A DNA stretch of 64,000 nt, from NCBI GenBank assembly GCA_019186845.1, contig JABARW010000045.1, forward strand, positions 1-64,000, in the 5' to 3' direction. The stretch comes from Planctomycetota bacterium. Lineage in GTDB: Bacteria; Planctomycetota; UBA8742; UBA2392. Shown here piece after piece: positions 57,126 to 64,000 of this stretch (positions are counted from its first letter, which is position 1; every line of letters starts with the position of its first letter). The position numbers and the translations under genes were made by a program. Under the pieces are notes generated by a model. It did not search any database. It saw only the letters and a list, made by a program, of their open reading frames with translations, and was not told the origin of the DNA.

Positions 57126-58415
57126 TCAGGCCAAAACGGGCAGGGCGTCCAGAGCCGCCAGGAGGTCCTTGGCGTGCTCAAAGCGCTTGGCGCGGTCGTT
57201 TTCCAGCAATCGGTCAATCAGCGCGGCAAAGGGCTCGCTGACCTTGGGCGCAACCTCTCTCAGCTTCGGGGGCTGCTTGCTGAGGTGGGCTAACACGACT
57301 GCTTGCAGGCTGTCTCCCTCAAATACCGGGCGCCCCGCGAGCAGATGAAAGAACGTCGCACCCAGCGAATAGAGGTCGCTACGGATGTCCAGGTCTTTGT
57401 TGCCGTTGGCTTGCTCGGGGGAAATGTAGTGCGGCGTGCCCAGCAGGTACCCCTCCGCTGTCTGGGCAGAGTCGTCGGCCAGACGCGAAAGCCCGAAGTC
57501 TCCGAGCTTGGCGTCGCCTTCGCGCGTCAGGTAAATGTTGCCGGGCTTGATGTCCCGGTGGATGAGCTTGCGTTCCTCAAGGTAAGCCAGGGCCTGCGCC
57601 ACCTGATGAATCAGCTTGTGCGCCTCACGTTCGCCCAAGGGCGCGTGTCCCTCCTCAAGGTAGCTGTCCAGAGGTGCACCCTCGACCAACTCCTGCATCA
57701 TGAAGTGTACGCCCTGATACTCCCCCATCAGGTAGGTGCGGACGATGTGCTTGTGAATGAGCTTGACCGAAATTTCGTTGCTGCGCTGCAGCCGCTTGAG
57801 GAAGTTTTCCTTCACCGCGGCAAAGGGGCTGATCACCTTCAGCGCCACGGGCTTGTTGAACATGGGCTCCATGGCGCGGTAAACCACCGCCGTGCCGCCC
57901 TGACCCAGCTTGTCAATGATCGTGAACCCGGCGAACTCGCGGCTGACAATCTGCCCCGTTTCCTTGAAGCGCCGCATGGCGGTGTCGGGGTCTTTCACAT
58001 CCAGGCCCTGCACCGTGGTTTCATCAAGCTTACGCGCAGAAAGAGTGCTCTTTCGCAGAAGAATCTTGACCTTGGCCGCCAGCTCCCCTTGGCGGAAAGG
58101 CTTGACGAGGTATTCATCGGCGCCCGCTTCGATACCAGCAATCACGTCGCCCTCTTCGCCGAAATTCGACAACAAAATGATCGGCGTGTGCTTGAGTTTG
58201 GGCAGTTCGCGAATCTTGCGCGTGGCCGCCAGGCCGCTGATCTTGGGCATGTTGATGTCCATGATGATCAGCTCAGGCAGGAACTGCTGGGCGCGGGCCA
58301 GGGCATCTTCGCCGTCAATGGCGACCTTCACCTCAAATCCCAGCTTCTGAAGCTGGGCCGAGAGCAGCGTGCGCAGTTCGCGCGAGTCATCACAGATCAA
58401 AATGCGCTCAGCCAT
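57126..58415 (-). CDS. response-regulator receiver fused to serine/threonine protein kinase
   Basis: 429 residues. Receiver domain (about 3-122): acidic pocket D9/D10, phospho-acceptor D53 in IIMDINMP and K105 in LVKPF. A linker of about 40 residues leads to a eukaryote-like kinase (about 163-427): glycine loop GQGGTAVVY, K193 in VALKVI, HRDIKPGN (D288), DFG (D306) and the APE-like SPEQANG. All catalytic residues are present. The fusion would let a histidine kinase control a Ser/Thr kinase, joining two phosphorylation systems. Soluble, with no membrane span. GGGG lies before the ATG at 58415. The hybrid histidine kinase at 22372 is a possible input, but is far away and this is only a suggestion. 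Confidence 0.9.
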   Translation of the reverse strand: MAERILICDDSRELRTLLSAQLQKLGFEVKVAIDGEDALARAQQFLPELIIMDINMPKISGLAATRKIRELPKLKHTPIILLSNFGEEGDVIAGIEAGADEYLVKPFRQGELAAKVKILLRKSTLSARKLDETTVQGLDVKDPDTAMRRFKETGQIVSREFAGFTIIDKLGQGGTAVVYRAMEPMFNKPVALKVISPFAAVKENFLKRLQRSNEISVKLIHKHIVRTYLMGEYQGVHFMMQELVEGAPLDSYLEEGHAPLGEREAHKLIHQVAQALAYLEERKLIHRDIKPGNIYLTREGDAKLGDFGLSRLADDSAQTAEGYLLGTPHYISPEQANGNKDLDIRSDLYSLGATFFHLLAGRPVFEGDSLQAVVLAHLSKQPPKLREVAPKVSEPFAALIDRLLENDRAKRFEHAKDLLAALDALPVLA

Positions 58416-58561
58416 ACATGCCCCGGACAGTGCCCACGATTATCAGGCGCCGCAGGGGCAAGTCAACCGCCATAGCCGCGCCGCGGGCGCGTTTCCGATC
58501 GCCCAGAACCGACAGCCGCACGGCTCACGACGATCCTGAGGCAGCGTCGCGCGCCGCCAAG

Positions 58562-58948
58562 CTAGGCTTGGCCGGGCCTGTCGCGGCGCAACCGCGAACC
58601 CGCCATGGCGCCGACGGGGCCCATGGCTGTTGCGGCCAGAATCGACCACAAGGGCTTCATGCCTTGCTCGCCGAGAATCGTGACCATGCCCAGCACCAGC
58701 ATGACGCCGACCAGGACAAAAGCGGCGCGGCGCCCGCCAATCGCGGTGGCAACGACGCCTGCCAACACCGCAAACAGAAGGCTCAGCAGTGTTTCGAGAT
58801 AGAGAATGAATTCGGGACCGGCGTAGGGCTTGCTCATGTCCGGAGAAAACGCCTCGGGCCAGAGCAGCAGGAAGGACCCGACCATCAGCAAAGTGCAAAC
58901 TACCAGCACTGCGTAAGCGGCCAAGACAGCAACGAACGTTCGAAGCAT
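58562..58948 (-). CDS. small four-span membrane protein, unknown function
   Basis: 128 residues with about four hydrophobic segments (about 5-30, 50-68, 72-92 and 100-118), a short periplasmic-looking loop with Pro/Asp (SPDMSKPYAGPEF), and a basic C-terminus (RLRRDRPGQA). AAGG precedes the ATG at suitable distance. It starts 33 bp after the BtrH_N-like gene on the same strand and is probably co-transcribed. No family recognised. The stop lies in a perfect GCCAAGC/GCTTGGC hairpin (58556-58572) without a T tract. Confidence 0.6.
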   Translation of the reverse strand: MLRTFVAVLAAYAVLVVCTLLMVGSFLLLWPEAFSPDMSKPYAGPEFILYLETLLSLLFAVLAGVVATAIGGRRAAFVLVGVMLVLGMVTILGEQGMKPLWSILAATAMGPVGAMAGSRLRRDRPGQA

Positions 58949-58981
58949 GGCAATACCTTTCGCGCGCTCAAGCGCGCAAGA

Positions 58982-60319
58982 CTAGTTAGAAGAGAGAGTA
59001 CGCAGCTGCTCGACGGCCTCTCGCTCAAGTCCGATGATGCGTCCAAGATCGCCTGCTATCGCCGCGTAGAGTTCGCCCGCGCCCGCGGCATCGAGCTTGC
59101 ACTCATTGCCAAGCTCCATGCGCTCGTCAAAGAGCGCCTTCAACTGCGGCGTGGCCTTGGACCCCTGCGCATCGAGCAGCTCGGCGCGGATGTCCGTGAT
59201 TTCGCACCGGCGCTTGACGGCGGCATCAGGGCAATGCCGGATGCGCTCCGTGAGCCCATCCCACAGGACCCCGGAAGCGCGGAACTTCTGGGCGACTTCG
59301 GCAAAGCGGTTGTCACCCGTGATCCACGCGGCTTCGGCCAGGAACTCCGCATAGAGAGGACGGCCGGCCGCGGGCCCCGTGTACTCATGCTGGAGGCACT
59401 CATAAGCGCGGCCAAGCCCCGCCAACGCTTCGCGGCCCGAGGCAAAGACCTTGGGCCAGCCCTTGGGGTCGCGCTTGTCCGTCAGCAGCCGCTGCCACTT
59501 CTCCAGGCCCGCAAAGCCGAAATTGGAGGCGAAACTCTTCACGGGACTCTGGTGGAAACTCTTAACGGTGAGCGCCACGGCTTCGCGCACGGCCTGCGCG
59601 AGGTCAAACCCCTGGGTGCGGCCGCGAAGCGTGACCAGTCGATTCTTGCCCTTGCGATAGCGGCTGCGCGCGTGCGCAAACTCGGCCATGGAAATGGCGA
59701 TGGGCTCCACGGCGCGGTCATCAAGCCATATGGAATCTCCGTGGCGCCCGACAGCGGCCACAACGTGCGGCGACATGCCCGCCCATTGTGCCGGCATGCC
59801 GGAGTAGGGCAGAGACACCATATCGACGGTGCAAAGCGCGGGCTTGCCGGCGTCGAGCGCGCTCAACAGGTGTTTCATCGCCGCGCCTTCGGTGCTGGCT
59901 TCGCGGGTATCGAGCTGGGCGCCGCAGCGGCCAAGGCCCTCCGCGATGAAGGCGTCGGCCATGGAGTTCGAGCGCGCGACAATCGTAAGCATCGGCGGCA
60001 TGCCGCGGTACTCGAATACGGCATAGAGAAAGCCGATGCCGCCGCACAGGCCGGCAACCAGTGCCTCGGAGTACTCTCGGCCATCGGGCTTGCGCAGTCC
60101 GGCAAAGCGCAGAACGTTGGTCAGCACACTCGTGTCACCCTGCAACCCGCCAAAGCAGGCGTAGCCAGCGATGAGGCCGGGCAGCGATGAGGCGTGGCTG
60201 GGTTCTTCGATCAACAGGTGCGAGCGCGCGGTGGTGTAGCCTTCACCGGTGCGCCTCATGCGTTCACGTACGAGTTTCTTGAAATCGCGTTGGCGGGTCA
60301 TGTGCTTGCTTTCGGCCAT
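58982..60319 (-). CDS. BtrH_N/DUF4872-like protein with C39-peptidase-like fold
   Basis: 445 residues from the ATG at 60319; a second ATG lies six codons on. The N-terminus MTRQRDFKKLVRERMRRTGE is a short basic helix seen in a number of bacterial proteins. The following domain resembles the BtrH N-terminal (butirosin biosynthesis) family: Cys55 in GYACFGGLQG, then YSEALVAGLCGGIGFLYAV, and a possible Cys-His-Asp set with H185 in PHVVAAVG and D200/D201 in IWLDD. The C-terminal half (about 250-445, helical, KSFASNFGFAGLEKWQRLL) matches the usual DUF4872 partner. Related enzymes move acyl groups from carrier proteins onto amines; here the substrate is unknown and no biosynthetic cluster is adjacent. 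The small membrane protein follows 33 bp downstream, suggesting an operon. Confidence 0.6.
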   Translation of the reverse strand: MAESKHMTRQRDFKKLVRERMRRTGEGYTTARSHLLIEEPSHASSLPGLIAGYACFGGLQGDTSVLTNVLRFAGLRKPDGREYSEALVAGLCGGIGFLYAVFEYRGMPPMLTIVARSNSMADAFIAEGLGRCGAQLDTREASTEGAAMKHLLSALDAGKPALCTVDMVSLPYSGMPAQWAGMSPHVVAAVGRHGDSIWLDDRAVEPIAISMAEFAHARSRYRKGKNRLVTLRGRTQGFDLAQAVREAVALTVKSFHQSPVKSFASNFGFAGLEKWQRLLTDKRDPKGWPKVFASGREALAGLGRAYECLQHEYTGPAAGRPLYAEFLAEAAWITGDNRFAEVAQKFRASGVLWDGLTERIRHCPDAAVKRRCEITDIRAELLDAQGSKATPQLKALFDERMELGNECKLDAAGAGELYAAIAGDLGRIIGLEREAVEQLRTLSSN

Positions 60320-60806
60320 TTCGAAACGAACTCGCCCGCCCGCAAGCCGTCTCGAACCGAAAGAAACACGCATCAGCGACTCGGAAGGGCAGCCCCTCCT
60401 TTGCTCCCGTGACAGGCCCAGGGCGGTGGGCCAAGGGGAGTTAGGCGACGAGTCATCGCCTCGCCTTTTGTACGCGGCAACAATGGCCCTGTCAACAGCA
60501 CCCGCGAACGGACATCGCGCGCCCCGCAATCAAAGCGCGACTGGGAAAGCCGAAGAGTCGCACGAGTACAATCAGGCTGGGAGCACGAGCGGGCCCAGAG
60601 GCGGCTTGGGCAACCCCGCCCCCGCTGACGACATGGGTAGTCTCGGCAGAGGCGCGTCAGCCGCAGAGATCACTGAGCCGGAGCGCCGCATTCCAGCCAT
60701 CCCCTTGACAGCGGGCAAATGGGGGCTAATTCTCTCCTCCCCTGCCGCTTCGGCGACGGGACCGGCAACGCAGCCAGAGCAACACATCGCCGGAAAACAG
60801 CGTCAC
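60320..60806. other. intergenic region upstream of tRNA-Arg
   Basis: 487 bp without a supportable gene; frames crossing it also cross the tRNA and are artefacts. It contains a consensus -35 (TTGACA, 60705-60710) with a poor -10, which may serve the tRNA. The promoter of the BtrH_N-like gene should lie near 60330-60420. Nothing else was recognised. Confidence 0.4.
60705..60733 (+). promoter_or_regulatory. candidate promoter for tRNA-Arg
   Basis: TTGACA (60705-60710) matches the -35 consensus exactly. With a 17-bp spacer the -10 would be AATTCT (60728-60733), three of six bases. It lies about 75 bp before the tRNA. Moderate support only. Confidence 0.4.
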
Positions 60807-60883
60807 GCACCCGTAGCTCAATTGGATAGAGCATCTGACTACGGATCAGAAGGTTGAACGTTCGACTCGTTCCGGGTGTACCA
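60807..60883 (+). tRNA. tRNA-Arg (ACG)
   Basis: Complete cloverleaf of 77 nt: acceptor GCACCCG/CGGGTGT, D stem GCTC/GAGC, anticodon stem TCTGA/TCAGA with anticodon ACG (60841-60843), T arm GAACG/CGTTC with loop TTCGACT, discriminator A and an encoded CCA. It decodes CGN (A34 is usually deaminated to inosine). A 15-bp hairpin follows. The segment immediately to the right looks acquired, so the gene may have been an integration target. Confidence 0.95.
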
Positions 60884-60972
60884 GCAGCAAAGCCGCCTCC
60901 AGAGCCACTCTGGAGGCGGCTTGCGTTTGGAAACTGGAGTCCGAAAAATGGCTGGTACACAGATTGGTACAC
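60876..60972. repeat. inverted and direct copies of the tRNA 3' end (candidate att remnant)
   Basis: GTGTACCAGC at the tRNA 3' end (60876-60885) recurs inverted as GCTGGTACAC (60951-60960), and TGGTACAC is repeated again 12 bp later (60965-60972). Short repeats next to a tRNA, at the border with a compositionally different segment, are compatible with site-specific integration. No integrase gene is visible in the window, so this stays tentative. Confidence 0.4.
60890..60922 (+). terminator. terminator hairpin after tRNA-Arg
   Basis: AAGCCGCCTCCAGAG (60890-60904), loop CCA, CTCTGGAGGCGGCTT (60908-60922): a perfect 15-bp stem seven bases after the encoded CCA. The following bases (GCGTTTGG) contain few T residues. 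It could equally stop transcription arriving from the opposite side. Confidence 0.6.
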
Positions 60973-60999
60973 GTAATTTTTGGTCAATTGCTGCTCTCA

Positions 61000-61716
61000 C
61001 TACGCGAGAATGCGTTCGAGGTCGTGCTTTCTTGAACGCCAGTCGGGCATGACGCGAGTCAGGAGCTTGAAGAACTGCGGTGAGTGGCTTGGGACGATAG
61101 CGTGGCAAAGTTCGTGAGTAAGCACGTACTCTAGGCATCGACGCGGTGCACGGATGACATCAGGGTTCAGCGTCAGGCGACCCTGCTTGGTGAAGCTTGC
61201 CCAGCGCTTCTTCAGTTTGCGTATCGCGATGGTTGGCACAGATATCTTGCGAAGCAACTTGTGCCGAAGACAGTCGCTCAGGGTTGCTTGCGACAATCTG
61301 ACAATCGCAACCGCATACCATGAGTCCAAGATCAGCTTTCTGGCTTTCTGATTTGCATCGCGGCGGCACCAAAGGTGGATGTAGCCGCCAGAGAGTTTGA
61401 CTGCGGAAGTGTCAGCCATCTGATGAACCTTCAAGCGGTATCGCCGGCCCAGGTACAAATGGGTTTCACCGCTCCGAAAAACGCGTTCAGGCGTCCTGGG
61501 CAGGAATTGCTCGAAGTACTTTTGCTGGCGAAGTATCCAGCGTGCCTTCTTGCGGACGGCCGCAAGCACTGGCCCTATACCTGCTGCCGCGGGTGCGCGA
61601 ACGACTACCGATAGGTCAGGGCTGACCTCGATAGCAACGCGTCTTCGATCCGAACGCTGAAGCACAAAACCAATGACGCTGCTGCCCCAGCTCACGCTGT
61701 GTGACTGAGCGTTCAC
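61000..61716 (-). CDS. YgjP/SprT-like zinc metallopeptidase-domain protein
   Basis: 238 residues. The C-terminal block LTHELCHAIVPSHSPQFF has HExxH plus a further His, as in the YgjP-like/DUF45 family (E. coli YgjP). The preceding KKRWASFTKQGRLTLNP block is also typical of that family. The start is a GTG at 61716 that overlaps the hsdR stop (GTGA), with AGAGG six bases upstream, so translation is coupled. Genes of this family are commonly found next to type I restriction hsdR genes, as here; the role in restriction is not established. Soluble. Base composition appears less G+C-rich than in the rest of the window. Confidence 0.8.
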   Translation of the reverse strand: MNAQSHSVSWGSSVIGFVLQRSDRRRVAIEVSPDLSVVVRAPAAAGIGPVLAAVRKKARWILRQQKYFEQFLPRTPERVFRSGETHLYLGRRYRLKVHQMADTSAVKLSGGYIHLWCRRDANQKARKLILDSWYAVAIVRLSQATLSDCLRHKLLRKISVPTIAIRKLKKRWASFTKQGRLTLNPDVIRAPRRCLEYVLTHELCHAIVPSHSPQFFKLLTRVMPDWRSRKHDLERILA

Positions 61717-64000
61717 GGGTGCCTCTTGGCAGCCACGCCGAGTAGAGTTTCGGAGATCGTATCCACCGCATCACCTTCGAAATCCAGCTTTCGGGCTTCG
61801 CAGAATTCGTAGAACGCATCGTCAATGTTGTTGCGCATTCGGTTCTTCACGTCTTCCTTGCGAACCCAGTCAACGATGTATTCGCTGTTGATCGCAGCCT
61901 CAACCGACAGCGTCAGCTTCGTGATGGCATCACGATCTTTGAGCCCGATCTCTTCGGCCCATTTCGCCAGCACACGGAAGTAGGCCTGCGCCACGTCCTT
62001 TGAGCGGAGCGCCTCTGGAATTTCGTCCTTGGCGCCTGCTTCAACTGTAGCTTGCACTTCCTTGACCTTGGACAGGTACTCCAAATCGCTCAGCACCTTC
62101 GCCCGGAACGCCTCTATCACCGCCTGAAGCATGCGCGAAAATCGTTCGTAAAGAACTGGGTCCTGGTCCTTGAGGTCCACCTCGATCTTGCGCTTGGTAG
62201 CGCTTGCAATCAGGTCGGCCTTGGCGGTTGAGGTGCCCATTTCTTCGAGGGCCTGCGATACGGCAGCACGGTCAAGGATGTCGATTTGTTCGCGCGTGAG
62301 CTGCTGCACTGCAGTTGAACTCACATACTCGTCCAGCAACTTGCGAATCTGGGGCTCCAGCGATTTGAAATCAACGCGTTCCTGATAGCGCATCGCCACG
62401 GAGATGCGCAGCTTGATGAAACGCTTGAGGTCACTTTTGTAGCGCTCGATGGTTTCCGGCTTGGCCTGGTCAAAGAACTGCCGGCTGGAAAACGCCAGAT
62501 GCAGTTTCTTTGCAAATTCGCGCAGCTTCTCTTTGAAGTCTTCGCGTCTGGCTTCGTCGCCAAGCCAGCGCTCCATGCTCTCGGTGTCATTCTTGTTGGG
62601 GCAGTCCTTGAACACCTTGTGCAGAGCCGCGTGACTGTCGGGCAGTTTGTCGAGTTCGGCCTTCACGTCCACAACGGCATCTTGCACGTCGTCGGGGTCG
62701 TATCCCTCAAGGGCGGTGTACACGCCCAGGGCCTTGTCGAGGTGGCCCAGGTTGCCCATGTAATCGACGATGTACCCGGACTCCTTGCCCTCCTCCAAGC
62801 GGTTCACGCGCGCAATCGCTTGCAGGAGCGTGTGTTCTTTGAGCGTTCGGGCCAGATAGAGAACGGTTGCTTTGGGGGCGTCAAAGCCTGTCAATAACTT
62901 GCTGACGACAATCAAGATGTCAATATCGTCGCCATCGCGAAAACGCTTGATGACCGACTCGTTGTAGCTGTCGTCATCGCCGTGCTGCGCCATCTGTTTC
63001 TTCCAGAACGCAAGCACCCGCTTGCTGCCGGATTCGTCAACGCCCTCTTCGTCCTCATCTTCACGTTGATCTGGTGCGGAAATCAGCACTTCGGCCCGGA
63101 TGGGTTCTTTCTCATCGCCTTCGAGTGCGGCAAAGCTGTCCAGATATTCCTTGAACAACAACGCCGTCTCTTTGCGCGCAGCCACAAGCATGGCCTTGAA
63201 GCCCGTGCCCTTCCAGTTGCGCTTGAAGTGGTCGTAAACGTCCCAAGCCACTAACCTCACGAAAGGCTGAGTCTGCGGCAACACGTCCGCACGGCTCCAC
63301 TTCCTTTTCAGGTCGGCCTTCTGTTCTTTGGTCAATGAACAAGCGTAGCGCTCGAACCAGAGGTCCAGTGGATCGCCTTTCACGTCCTGCTCAACGAACT
63401 TGCCTTCATAGCGCAATGGCACTACCGAGCCGTCTTTCGTTGCCTGCCGAATGCTGTAAACGTCAATCGAGCCACCGAACTTTTCGAACGTACTCTTTTC
63501 GTCCTTCAGCAATGGCGTGCCCGTGAACGCGATGTAGCAGGCGTTTGGGAACACGCGCCGAATCTGGGTGTGCATCGGGCCGTGCTGCGATCGGTGGCCC
63601 TCGTCCACGAGCACGAAGATGTTCCCGGACGGGTCGCTGAACTTTGCCTGGTTCAGTGCGGCTGCGAACTTGTTGATCACGCTTGTGATAACCCAGGACT
63701 TGCCGCTCTGAATCTTCTCGCGCAAATCAGCACCGCTTGTAGCGCGCGTGACTTCGATACCGCACGCCTCAAACGTGCCCCTGATCTGCTTGTCGAGGTC
63801 CTTGCGGTCGGTCACGAGAATGACGCGTTCATTGACGATACTGGGGTCGTCAGCAATCGCTTTGGCCAGCATTACCATGGTCAAGGACTTGCCGCTGCCT
63901 TGCGTGTGGCCCACCACACCGCCCAAGCGTTGGCCTGATGCATTGGGAACCTTGAGGCGTTGCAGCGCCTTTTCAACCGCACGTACTTGCTGATAGCGGG
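61713..64000 (-). CDS. hsdR: type I restriction enzyme subunit HsdR, partial (N-terminus off the right edge)
   Basis: About 762 residues are visible and the frame is open to the window end. Superfamily 2 helicase motor motifs are intact: Walker A HTQGSGKSLTM, LVDEGHRSQHG (DEGH, motif II), IAFTGTPLLK (motif III), and LLTGFDAPKATVLYLARTLKE followed by QAIARVNR (motifs V and VI). The helical C-terminal domain of HsdR follows. The N-terminal nuclease domain and the companion hsdM/hsdS genes should lie beyond base 64000. HsdR translocates DNA in the R2M2S complex and cuts unmodified foreign DNA. It is translationally coupled to the YgjP-like gene by a GTGA overlap. Confidence 0.93.
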   Translation of the reverse strand, partial: RYQQVRAVEKALQRLKVPNASGQRLGGVVGHTQGSGKSLTMVMLAKAIADDPSIVNERVILVTDRKDLDKQIRGTFEACGIEVTRATSGADLREKIQSGKSWVITSVINKFAAALNQAKFSDPSGNIFVLVDEGHRSQHGPMHTQIRRVFPNACYIAFTGTPLLKDEKSTFEKFGGSIDVYSIRQATKDGSVVPLRYEGKFVEQDVKGDPLDLWFERYACSLTKEQKADLKRKWSRADVLPQTQPFVRLVAWDVYDHFKRNWKGTGFKAMLVAARKETALLFKEYLDSFAALEGDEKEPIRAEVLISAPDQREDEDEEGVDESGSKRVLAFWKKQMAQHGDDDSYNESVIKRFRDGDDIDILIVVSKLLTGFDAPKATVLYLARTLKEHTLLQAIARVNRLEEGKESGYIVDYMGNLGHLDKALGVYTALEGYDPDDVQDAVVDVKAELDKLPDSHAALHKVFKDCPNKNDTESMERWLGDEARREDFKEKLREFAKKLHLAFSSRQFFDQAKPETIERYKSDLKRFIKLRISVAMRYQERVDFKSLEPQIRKLLDEYVSSTAVQQLTREQIDILDRAAVSQALEEMGTSTAKADLIASATKRKIEVDLKDQDPVLYERFSRMLQAVIEAFRAKVLSDLEYLSKVKEVQATVEAGAKDEIPEALRSKDVAQAYFRVLAKWAEEIGLKDRDAITKLTLSVEAAINSEYIVDWVRKEDVKNRMRNNIDDAFYEFCEARKLDFEGDAVDTISETLLGVAAKRHP

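Noticed and set aside
56999-57217. A 72-codon minus-strand frame near the REC-kinase 3' end with a plausible-looking C-terminal half
   Set aside because: It overlaps the 3' end of the kinase gene in another frame, has no ribosome-binding site, and matches nothing I recognise.
58418-60190. A 590-codon plus-strand frame opposite the BtrH_N-like and small membrane genes
   Set aside because: Crosses two real genes in antisense; composition is Arg/Gln/Ala-rich and featureless.
60249-60857. A 202-codon frame running through tRNA-Arg
   Set aside because: Its last residues are a translation of the tRNA itself, a common annotation artefact.
60839-61138. A 99-codon minus-strand frame covering the antisense of tRNA-Arg
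   Set aside because: Also an artefact: it translates the antisense of the tRNA and the terminator hairpin and has no domain.

Overview
The window is a G+C-rich bacterial chromosome segment with long, densely packed genes, few classical operons, many giant exported or multidomain proteins and very little mobile DNA. The gene style points to a Planctomycetota-like or similar large-genome environmental bacterium. Indicators are zinc-ribbon/single-span membrane proteins, serine/threonine kinases fused to WD40 and TPR repeats, a class III cyclase fused to an AAA ATPase and TPRs, a huge alpha-2-macroglobulin with an N-terminal TPR region, carboxypeptidase-regulatory-like repeat proteins, TIG-repeat and RHS proteins. 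This taxonomic call is an inference from gene content only; no rRNA is present.

Layout. 1-1.3 kb: partial tRNA-Gln(UUG), a xylose-isomerase-like TIM-barrel gene and a small coiled-coil membrane protein. 1.5-7.9 kb: the alpha-2-macroglobulin-like giant, closed by a perfect-palindrome terminator. 7.9-12.8 kb (minus): a compact export operon of a TIG-repeat surface protein with a CTERM-like tail, a secreted SNase-family nuclease and a HEAT/vWA protein. 13-14.5 kb: an NTF2-like protein and a membrane coiled-coil protein. 14.6-18.3 kb: zinc-ribbon/adenylate-cyclase/AAA/TPR regulator. 18.4-21.5 kb: exported TPR/gluzincin peptidase. 21.5-24 kb: ruvC diverging from a ComEA-like HhH protein that overlaps a REC-HisKA-REC hybrid kinase. 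24-29.7 kb: zinc-ribbon membrane protein, ornithine aminotransferase, a second zinc-ribbon membrane protein, PPK2 and a CDF transporter.

29.7-35.2 kb: a divergent pair, a PDZ protein carrying about 13 copies of a DxxGNDxY repeat and a protein with ten carboxypeptidase-regulatory-like domains. 35.2-43.7 kb (minus): a 2142-residue kinase/WD40/TPR protein behind a possible secretin-like protein. 43.8-48.9 kb: dtd, a transglutaminase-like protein with a thioredoxin-like tail, and recJ. 49.3-55.8 kb: an exported RHS protein containing a 69-bp tandem repeat. 55.8-60.3 kb (minus): tam, a REC-Ser/Thr-kinase fusion, a small membrane protein and a BtrH_N/DUF4872-type protein. 60.8-64 kb: tRNA-Arg(ACG) followed by a compositionally different segment with a YgjP-type metallopeptidase and the 3' part of hsdR (type I restriction), which runs off the right edge and looks like an acquired defence island.

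Common themes are phosphorylation signalling (two Ser/Thr kinases, one hybrid histidine kinase, one cyclase), repeat-rich envelope proteins, and housekeeping DNA/tRNA maintenance genes (ruvC, recJ, dtd). No CRISPR array, insertion sequence, prophage or rRNA gene was seen. The features most worth following up are the DxxGNDxY repeat family, the RHS minisatellite with its degenerate core and no evident toxin, the three-gene export operon with the CTERM-like tail, and the tRNA-Arg/hsdR junction.
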